12,481 bases of DNA from DAOVGZ01 sp964477815. GTDB lineage: Bacteria > Babelota > Babeliae > Babelales > Vermiphilaceae. The notes under the pieces are model-generated. The model was not told the DNA's origin. It saw nothing but the letters and a program-made list of their open reading frames with translations, and did no database searches. Of the stretch, positions 7,265 through 12,481 are shown in pieces. The stretch covers positions 1 through 12,481 of the forward strand of contig CAYZEO010000027.1 of NCBI GenBank assembly GCA_964477815.1, written 5' to 3'. The position numbers and the translations under genes were made by a program. Numbering within the stretch: the stretch's first letter is position 1; each line of letters begins with the position of its first letter.

Positions 7265-8905
7265 ATGAAAAGAAAAATTATAAAAAAATCTATTAGCAAA
7301 CTTGTATTGGCCGGACTAGCCTTTGGAATATTACCAACATATTTGTTTTCTAGTAGACTTGATACCAAAAGACCTAAACCAGCTTCTTCGACTCGAAAGA
7401 AAGCCCCTACGCCTCCGAAAATCGTACCTTCACCTACAAAACCTATTACCAAAAAAATTATCCCCCAAAAACCTAAGCCAACTCCAATAACACCAAAAAA
7501 CACCACTCTCAAAAGATTTTTCACCAACTGGGAACAAAAAAAACCAACTAAAGCTGAAATCGATACTGCAATCAAGCATGTGAAAGACACAACAGAAAGA
7601 ATAAAGAAAATGATAGCAATAATAACTGGCATCACTGTTGGAGTAACAGTAGCTGGAATAGCCTTGGGCGTCGCAATAGCCGCACTTTCAGTAGCCATTG
7701 CACCAATATTTTCAACAGCAACACCAGCCATAGTTTCATATTATCATTTCCTCACCGGAGTACATATTTGGACAGGAGCAGCAACAGCTGTACCCGCAAC
7801 AATGCCAACTCTTGTAGACATAACGGTTATAAAACCAGCCATCACATTAGCCGCAGCTACGAAAAGTGCGGCTACTCCAGGTATTATTGCAGGACTTATT
7901 ATCGCAATTATTTCAGGTACAACTATTCCATTTGGAGGCATACTAACTGCAGGACTCACTGCAACAAAACTTCTTGACTCTGTTTATCTAACAAAAGCAC
8001 TTAACAGAATAGAGAAAAGATATCCTGGAATACTAACAGCTGACCAAATAGCCGAAATTAAAAAGTTCCATAAAACAGCTTTCAGAGGCACTATAAGCAA
8101 GGCTATCGTTAAGGGAATACGACTCAAAAATGCTATTATAAAAACTGCAGAAACCGCTCTTAAACAACATCCAAAACTCGCTGTAATACTTAAAAAGAAA
8201 ATTATCCCAAGAACAAAGAAATATATTCAAACACACTGGGAGCTTGAAAATCTGGAGAAAACCATCAGCAACTATAAAGAACGGCAAAAGCATTACGAAA
8301 AAATAATGAGGAAAACTAAACCATTTAGCAAAGAACATATGAAAGCAAGCTTTAATCTGATTTCAATAAAAACAAGCCTCAAATATGCCAATATAAAAAA
8401 ACGGGCTAAAAAATTAAGAAATCGAATAATCAAATACAACAGAAAATATCGCGGCATCAACCTAATGCTCGCCAGGGCAATAAAAACATACAAACAAGAA
8501 GCCAATGCTATTTTAGAAGATTTAAAAACTGCAATGCAAAAACTCGCAATTGAATCAGAAACAATTCTGTACGAGATGACACAAGATGCCGCTAAAAAAG
8601 TTCGAACAGATCACAAACTTACCAAACTAATTGGCAAAGACAGAGTACTCAAAATAGTCAAAAAACTAATCCAGAGACAAAAAGAGGTGGTCGATCTTAA
8701 TAAACTTATAAATATTCATAATAAAGCAAGGAAAGCCTGGAGCTTTAGTTATCAAGCAAAAGTAAACAGACGAAATAAATTGGTAAAAAAACTTAAAAGA
8801 GACAACAAAAAGTATCCTGGCCTCTTTAGTTACCTGAAGCAACCGACCATCATGTATATTAAAAAGGTCAGCGAAATTAGCGAAAAATACAAGAAAGCAT
8901 TCTAG
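7265..8905 (+). CDS. Tandem paralogue 1: exported, two hydrophobic segments, Lys-rich helical repeats; unknown function
   Basis: I do not recognise this 546-residue family. The N-terminus has a basic start, a hydrophobic stretch (13-29) and the family motif PTYLFSSRLDTKR (24-36), resembling a signal peptide. Residues 37-78 form a basic Pro/Lys linker. A helical stretch (about 95-116) leads into hydrophobic segment 1 (117-149), Gly-spaced as GITVGVTVAGIALGVA. After a copy-specific region (about 138-204) comes segment 2 (205-238, APGIIAGLII-like, then GILTAGLTATKLL). From about 240 the protein is Lys-rich, helical and probably coiled coil. K394-Y-R-G and K516-Y-P-G mark two copies of a 122-residue repeat; an RYPG at 252-255 may mark an older third. 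Strong AGGGAG precedes the ATG. The next gene starts 31 bp on, so the two are almost certainly cotranscribed. Export and membrane insertion are inferred; alpha-helical pore-forming or host-interacting roles are possible but unproven. Confidence 0.85.
   Translation: MKRKIIKKSISKLVLAGLAFGILPTYLFSSRLDTKRPKPASSTRKKAPTPPKIVPSPTKPITKKIIPQKPKPTPITPKNTTLKRFFTNWEQKKPTKAEIDTAIKHVKDTTERIKKMIAIITGITVGVTVAGIALGVAIAALSVAIAPIFSTATPAIVSYYHFLTGVHIWTGAATAVPATMPTLVDITVIKPAITLAAATKSAATPGIIAGLIIAIISGTTIPFGGILTAGLTATKLLDSVYLTKALNRIEKRYPGILTADQIAEIKKFHKTAFRGTISKAIVKGIRLKNAIIKTAETALKQHPKLAVILKKKIIPRTKKYIQTHWELENLEKTISNYKERQKHYEKIMRKTKPFSKEHMKASFNLISIKTSLKYANIKKRAKKLRNRIIKYNRKYRGINLMLARAIKTYKQEANAILEDLKTAMQKLAIESETILYEMTQDAAKKVRTDHKLTKLIGKDRVLKIVKKLIQRQKEVVDLNKLINIHNKARKAWSFSYQAKVNRRNKLVKKLKRDNKKYPGLFSYLKQPTIMYIKKVSEISEKYKKAF
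7361..7549 (+). repeat. Near-identical 5' coding block, copy 1 (pairs with 9033-9221)
   Basis: This 189-base stretch, coding the end of the N-terminal motif, the Pro/Lys linker and the conserved TTLKRFFTNWEQKK, aligns without gaps to 9033-9221. I count about 15 differences by eye, or roughly 92% identity, which is higher than in the middle of the two genes. Confidence 0.8.
8676..8828 (+). repeat. Near-identical 3' coding block, copy 1 (pairs with 10291-10443)
   Basis: This 153-base stretch encodes RQKEVVDLNKLI through KKYPGLF and aligns without gaps to 10291-10443. I count about 11 differences by eye, or roughly 93% identity. It is the best-conserved part of the C-terminal repeat module. Confidence 0.8.
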
Positions 8906-8936
8906 AAAAAGCAAAAAAACTTAAAAGAGGAGAAAC

Positions 8937-10520
8937 ATGAAAAAAAATACAGTCAAAAAATCTGTCCGCAAACTTGTACTGGCTGGATTGGTGATTGTAA
9001 TTTTGCCAACTTATTTGTTTTCTTATCAATTTGATACTAAAAGACCTAAAAAAGCTTCTTCGACTCAAAAGAAAACCCCTACGCCTCAGAAAATCGTACC
9101 TTCACATACAAAACCTATTACCAAAAAAATTAGCCCCCTAAAACCTAGGCCAACTCCAATAACACCAAAAAATACTACTCTCAAAAGATTTTTTACCAAC
9201 TGGGAACAAAAAAAGCCAACAACAGCTGAAATCAATAACGCAATCAACTACGTGAAAGACGTAAGAAAAAGAATCCAAAAAATGATATCGATTATAACCG
9301 GCATAACTGTTGGAGTAACAGTAGCTGGAATTGCTCTCGGAGTAGCTGTTTCCATAATATCATTGACTATTTCGGCACTATTTCCACCAGCAGCTCCAGT
9401 TGGCGTATTAATTGCAGAATATGGACCAATAAAAGTGTTTGAAGAATCTGCTAAAGCTGCAAGCGCAACAGTTCTTTCTCAAGCAGCTCCTGGAATCGTT
9501 GCTGGACTTATTATAGCAGTAATTTCAGGTACAACTTTTCCATTTGCGGGAATCTTATCCGCAGGACTCACTGCAACAAGACTTCTTGACTCTGTTACCT
9601 TGGCAAAAGCACTTAAAAAAATTGAACAAAGATATCCTGGAACACTAACAATGAACCAGATAACCGAGGTTGAAAAATTCCACAAAATAGCTTTTAAAGG
9701 CACGGTGAGCAAGGGAATAGTTAAAGGAATTCGGCTCAAAAATGCACTCGGCTCAAGTGTAAAAAACGCTCTTATAAAAAATCCACAAATTATTGCACTT
9801 CTTGGAGCTGAAAAAGCATTCCCTCGGGCAAAAAAATACATCAAATCAAGCAGGCAGCTTGAAAATCTCGAATCAACTATAGATGACTACAAGAAAAGAG
9901 CTGCCAAGTATAAAAAAATTATGGCTGAAAACAAACCATTTACCAAAGCTCATGCGCAAGCAACTTTTAAACTTTTATCAATCAATACAAGCCTAAAATA
10001 TTCCTACATAAAAAAACAGGCCAGTAAATTACGAGCTCGCATCTACAAATTCAACAGAAAATATCGCGGCATCAACAAAATGTTGGCTGGAGCAATAAAA
10101 ACGTACAAAACACAAGCGAACGCAATTTTAGAAGATTTCAGGAGCGTGATTGATAAAATCGCAATTGAATCAGAGGTAGCCCTGGATAAATCGGTACAAC
10201 AAGTTGTGGCAAATATTAAAAATAATCCAATTCTTGTTAATAAAATTGGCAAGAACAAACTGTTTAAAATTGTTAACAAATTGATCAAACGACAAAAAGA
10301 GGTAGTCGATCTAAATAAACTTATAAATACTCATAACAAGGCAAAAAAAGCCTGGAGCTTTAATTATCAGGCAAAAGTAAACAGACGAAACAAATTGGTA
10401 AAAAAACTTAAAAGAGACAACAAAAAGTACCCTGGCCTCTTTAATTGCCTCAAAGAACCAACCAAAGAATATATAAAAGATACAATGGCTATTGAGGAAA
10501 AATTCAAAAAAACTTTCTAA
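8937..10520 (+). CDS. Tandem paralogue 2: close relative of the upstream gene, unknown function
   Basis: The 527-residue product has the same plan as the gene before it: signal-like N-terminus with PTYLFSYQFDTKR (24-36), basic Pro/Lys linker (37-78), hydrophobic segment 1 (about 117-149) with an identical GITVGVTVAGIALGVA, segment 2 (185-218), then a Lys-rich helical half with K375-Y-R-G and K497-Y-P-G, again 122 residues apart. Over residues 1-137 the two proteins match at about 107 positions (78%). The region between the hydrophobic segments (about 138-184) is some 20 residues shorter and unrelated (PAAPVGVLIAEYG), accounting for almost all the length difference. The first C-terminal unit carries an insertion of about 26 residues relative to the second, shared with paralogue 1. 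RBS AAGAGGAG precedes the ATG; the gene begins 31 bp after the previous stop with no terminator. It is intact, so the duplication is not simply decaying. Confidence 0.85.
   Translation: MKKNTVKKSVRKLVLAGLVIVILPTYLFSYQFDTKRPKKASSTQKKTPTPQKIVPSHTKPITKKISPLKPRPTPITPKNTTLKRFFTNWEQKKPTTAEINNAINYVKDVRKRIQKMISIITGITVGVTVAGIALGVAVSIISLTISALFPPAAPVGVLIAEYGPIKVFEESAKAASATVLSQAAPGIVAGLIIAVISGTTFPFAGILSAGLTATRLLDSVTLAKALKKIEQRYPGTLTMNQITEVEKFHKIAFKGTVSKGIVKGIRLKNALGSSVKNALIKNPQIIALLGAEKAFPRAKKYIKSSRQLENLESTIDDYKKRAAKYKKIMAENKPFTKAHAQATFKLLSINTSLKYSYIKKQASKLRARIYKFNRKYRGINKMLAGAIKTYKTQANAILEDFRSVIDKIAIESEVALDKSVQQVVANIKNNPILVNKIGKNKLFKIVNKLIKRQKEVVDLNKLINTHNKAKKAWSFNYQAKVNRRNKLVKKLKRDNKKYPGLFNCLKEPTKEYIKDTMAIEEKFKKTF
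9033..9221 (+). repeat. Near-identical 5' coding block, copy 2 (pairs with 7361-7549)
   Basis: This is the second copy of the 189-base block shared by the first two paralogues, aligned without indels and about 92% identical by eye. Confidence 0.8.
10291..10443 (+). repeat. Near-identical 3' coding block, copy 2 (pairs with 8676-8828)
   Basis: This is the second copy of the 153-base block encoding the conserved WSF(S/N)YQAKVNRRNKL module, about 93% identical to the first by eye. Confidence 0.8.
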
Positions 10521-10714
10521 AAAAATCAGCAAAACCAGATGGTAAGGGCTTACAGGAGCACTATTTCACTTGCATGAAATCTCCAAGCTCCCAGTAAATA
10601 TTGCTCTAGGATGAAAAAATGTAGAAAAACAACTCCCATCTCATGTATCATAAAAATAAGGAATATTTTCATATTGAAAAACACTGTTTTTTGCCCATAA
10701 CAAGAAGGAAAAAG
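10521..10714 (+). other. Intergenic region between paralogues 2 and 3, with a hairpin
   Basis: No gene is seen in this 194-base gap, in contrast to the 31-base gap between paralogues 1 and 2. It holds a palindrome GTAAG-GG-CTTAC (10542-10553) and a larger foldable element at 10555-10591: ATTTCA (10563-10568) pairs with TGAAAT (10575-10580), flanked by GGAG (10555-10558) that can pair with CTCC (10581-10584) or, as GGAGC, with GCTCC (10587-10591). No T-run follows, so this is not a standard intrinsic terminator. AGAAGGA at about 10703-10709 is the ribosome binding site for the ATG at 10715. A separate promoter for the third gene could lie here but none is clear. Confidence 0.4.
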
Positions 10715-12238
10715 ATGAAAAAAACTAAGCGAGAAAAAAATTTTATAAAGGCTATCAGCAAGCTTATATTTGCTGGGTTGATGGTTGGAATGATACCAAC
10801 TTCACTGTTCTCATATACTATCGACACCAAAAGATCCGCTGCTAGACCTTCTGCTGCAACACCACAGAAACAACCTTCACCAGTTCCAAAACCACAGGTA
10901 ACTTTTCCAGAAACACCGGTAGCTACCCAACCAGAAATTTTTCCAGAGCCAGAGCAGGCAACCGCTTCAGAACAACCGGAAACTGTTCCAAAGCCAGAGG
11001 TAATTGTTTTAGATCCACTAGAGTCAGATCCACAAGTAGACGCCCCATCGACAGTTTCTACTGATCCACATGGGACTGTCGCTCCTGGAGTTCAAATAAC
11101 AACAAAAGAGGTCAATATAGAAATCACGAAGCTCAAAAAAACAATCAAAAAGTTGAAAAATCTCAAAGTAGCTCTTCCTGTAGCAGTTGGTATCATAGGC
11201 GCCGGAGTACTAGTCGCTTCTGGAGCAGCCATTATTGGCAGTTTTGCCCTAGCAAGTTTCGACTTCTTTGCAACGGCTGGTGCTGTACTTCTGCTAGGAA
11301 CAGGTGCATTCGTGGCCACCGCAAAATTACTCCCATTGTCAATTGCAACAGCATTGGCCGGAGTATCACTCAAACAGGTCTTTGAAACAACCAAAGGAAT
11401 CAACAAACTTGAAAAAATAGCCATACGTTATCCAAGCATAATAACTGAGGACCAAAGACGTTCTATTGCAGAATTCAAAAAGTTAATTAAGAATAAACTC
11501 ATTAAATCTTATCTTAAGGGCTTAAGAATAAAAGAAACACTAGATCAAGTATCTCGTGAAGCAATCATAGAAAAAGGTCAATATCTGTACAATTATATCG
11601 ACCCAACCAAAGTGTTCAAAGTAGTAAGAAAACTCATACAACGACAAATCGAAGTTAAAAACCTGAAAGAAGCAATCGCTATTCACGAAACCTACAGAAG
11701 AGACTGGAGCTTTGGCTATCAATCAAAAGTAGATAGACTAAAGACATTAGAAGCAAAATTAAAAAGAGATGAAAAGAAATATCCTGGAATCCTCAATATA
11801 CTAAGCAAAGCAACCAAAAAATACAGCGATGCCTTGGATTCAATACTTTCCGAGTACAAAAGCATCGCAACAAAAGTAACCGAATTATCAATTAAGGCAC
11901 TTCAAAAAGCAATACAAACAGGTATTGAAAATGTCCAACAAAAACCAGAGCTTGTCAAAAAAATCAGGGAAAGCAAAGTAACCAAAAATGTCAGTAAACT
12001 GATTCGACGCCACATTGAAGTTGAAGGCTTGGAAAAAGAAATTGCCTTGCATAAAACCCTTGGAAAGGGTTGGGGTATTGGTTACAAAAATAAAGTCAAC
12101 AGACTCAAAACTTTGAAATCAAAATTAGAAAGAGATGATAAAAAGTATCCTGGCCTGTTTGATTGCCTAAAAGAACCACTTGAAACATACAAACAAGAGA
12201 TCAAGGATATCCAAAAAAAGTTAAAAAAAACATCCTAA
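10715..12238 (+). CDS. Tandem paralogue 3: diverged member with acidic Pro/Glu linker and two clear C-terminal repeats; unknown function
   Basis: The frame is open from an ATG at 10643, but the start is placed at 10715 because AGAAGGA lies five bases upstream and the resulting MKKTKREKNFIKAISKL matches the N-termini of the paralogues; the product is then 507 residues. It has the family motif PTSLFSYTIDTKR (28-40), then a long acidic Pro/Glu/Gln linker (41-125) where the other two have a shorter basic one. A helical stretch (about 131-152) precedes Gly/Ala-rich hydrophobic segments (153-182 and 187-217). After RYPS (238-241) come two copies of the C-terminal module (299-377 and 421-499), identical at about 38 of 79 positions by eye, containing KLIxR, IEV, W, GY, KVxRLKTL and KKYPG; the KYPG motifs are 122 residues apart. 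It lacks the insertion seen in the first unit of the other copies. It is followed by a strong terminator. Function is unknown. Confidence 0.85.
   Translation: MKKTKREKNFIKAISKLIFAGLMVGMIPTSLFSYTIDTKRSAARPSAATPQKQPSPVPKPQVTFPETPVATQPEIFPEPEQATASEQPETVPKPEVIVLDPLESDPQVDAPSTVSTDPHGTVAPGVQITTKEVNIEITKLKKTIKKLKNLKVALPVAVGIIGAGVLVASGAAIIGSFALASFDFFATAGAVLLLGTGAFVATAKLLPLSIATALAGVSLKQVFETTKGINKLEKIAIRYPSIITEDQRRSIAEFKKLIKNKLIKSYLKGLRIKETLDQVSREAIIEKGQYLYNYIDPTKVFKVVRKLIQRQIEVKNLKEAIAIHETYRRDWSFGYQSKVDRLKTLEAKLKRDEKKYPGILNILSKATKKYSDALDSILSEYKSIATKVTELSIKALQKAIQTGIENVQQKPELVKKIRESKVTKNVSKLIRRHIEVEGLEKEIALHKTLGKGWGIGYKNKVNRLKTLKSKLERDDKKYPGLFDCLKEPLETYKQEIKDIQKKLKKTS
11609..11845 (+). repeat. C-terminal module repeat, unit 1, in paralogue 3
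   Basis: This encodes residues 299-377 of the 507-residue protein and aligns without gaps to unit 2, offset by 122 residues. Shared positions include KLI, IEV, the Trp, GY, KV-RLKTL, RD and KKYPG. The units are related in protein but clearly diverged in DNA, so this is an old internal duplication. Confidence 0.8.
11975..12211 (+). repeat. C-terminal module repeat, unit 2, in paralogue 3
   Basis: This encodes residues 421-499 and is the partner of 11609-11845. Its KKYPGLFDCLKEP ending closely resembles the last module of paralogue 2 (KKYPGLFNCLKEP), so the terminal unit is the best-conserved one across the array. Confidence 0.8.
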
Positions 12239-12251
12239 AAAAATAATCAAT

Positions 12252-12289
12252 AAAAAAGGACGGAAGAGTTGGTTCTTCCGTCCTTTTTT
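12252..12289 (+). terminator. Strong intrinsic terminator after the paralogue array
   Basis: A perfect inverted repeat with 16-base arms (12252-12267 and 12274-12289) has a GC-containing core GGACGGAAGA, a six-base GTTGGT loop, an A-run on the left and TTTTTT on the right. It lies 13 bases after the third paralogue's stop, and its symmetry would let it work in both directions. Confidence 0.95.
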
Positions 12290-12414
12290 CTACGCACAAA
12301 CCAGATAAAAACATCCGATAGAGTAAAAAACAAACTACAGAATAAACACTTGGAATAAAGGCAATATTAAGAAAATAAGGAGTTGCCGAGTGGTGAGAGC
12401 AAAATAAACAACTA

Positions 12415-12442
12415 TTGCATTACCTCAGATACCCGCTATAAA
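12415..12442 (+). promoter_or_regulatory. Possible promoter reading out of the window
   Basis: TTGCAT (12415-12420) and TATAAA (12437-12442) are separated by 16 bases, a fair sigma-70-type match. It would drive a gene beyond the right edge. The rest of 12290-12481 shows no ORF or RNA gene that I can support. Confidence 0.4.
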
Positions 12443-12481
12443 ATAAAACGAAAATAAAGAGCGTAAAATCAAAAATAAGAG

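Noticed and set aside
7373..7500. TonB-like protein, from the Pro/Lys linker after an N-terminal anchor
   Set aside because: The rest of the protein has two hydrophobic segments and a long helical repeat region, with no TonB C-terminal domain; the resemblance is compositional only.
10643..10714. Upstream ATG extension of paralogue 3
   Set aside because: The 24 extra residues have no match in the other paralogues and would put a polar stretch before the signal-like segment. ATG 10715 has a strong ribosome site and a matching N-terminus.
12379..12400. tRNA-like 5' half (GCCGAGTGGT, as in the D-arm of serine or leucine tRNAs)
   Set aside because: The downstream sequence has no anticodon stem, no GTTCGA-type T-arm and no acceptor pairing before the window end, so no tRNA gene can be supported. 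At most it is a chance match or a remnant.
1..12481. CRISPR arrays, insertion sequences, phage genes
   Set aside because: No regularly spaced direct repeats, transposase, integrase or phage structural gene was seen; the only sizeable repeats are coding duplications in the paralogue array.

Overview
This is an AT-rich window from a diderm (Gram-negative-type) bacterium, shown by a complete BamA outer-membrane assembly protein with signal peptide, five POTRA domains and a barrel ending in Phe. The Ala/Lys-rich exported protein, the tandem-Cache membrane protein, and a tandem family of large exported proteins with no recognisable homologue fit a reduced, host-associated lineage. My best guess is Candidatus Dependentiae (TM6) or a similar protist-associated group. 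That is an impression from protein style, not a demonstrated placement.

Layout. 1-862 (minus): truncated gene for a membrane-anchored tandem-Cache sensor-like protein with a GTG start. 898-1593 (minus): Bax inhibitor-1/YccA family seven-helix membrane protein, 35 bp upstream of the Cache gene and probably cotranscribed with it. 1594-1768: divergent intergenic region with inverted and direct repeats. 1769-2611 (plus): exported protein with an Ala/Lys-rich helix and an apparently lost lipobox cysteine. 2661-2984 (plus): thioredoxin with a CPPC active site. 3004-4338 (minus): cysteinyl-tRNA synthetase, convergent with thioredoxin. 4522-7074 (plus): bamA, closed by a clear intrinsic terminator. 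7265-12238 (plus): three tandem paralogues of unknown function, closed by a perfect 16-bp-stem terminator. The last ~190 bases hold no gene but carry a plausible promoter for a gene beyond the window.

The left two thirds is ordinary housekeeping and envelope content: translation (CysS), thiol redox (Trx) and outer-membrane biogenesis (BamA). The most unusual part is the 7.2-12.3 kb array. Each protein has a signal-like N-terminus ending in PTxLFSxxxDTKR, a Pro-rich low-complexity linker, two Gly/Ala-rich hydrophobic segments, and a helical Lys-rich C-terminal half built from a repeat whose K(Y)PG-type motif recurs exactly 122 residues apart in all three. The first two copies are about 92-93% identical in DNA near their ends but differ completely in a segment between the hydrophobic stretches, which suggests recent duplication or gene conversion plus diversification. 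No function can be assigned. A secreted, membrane-inserting, possibly host-directed multi-component system is a reasonable hypothesis.
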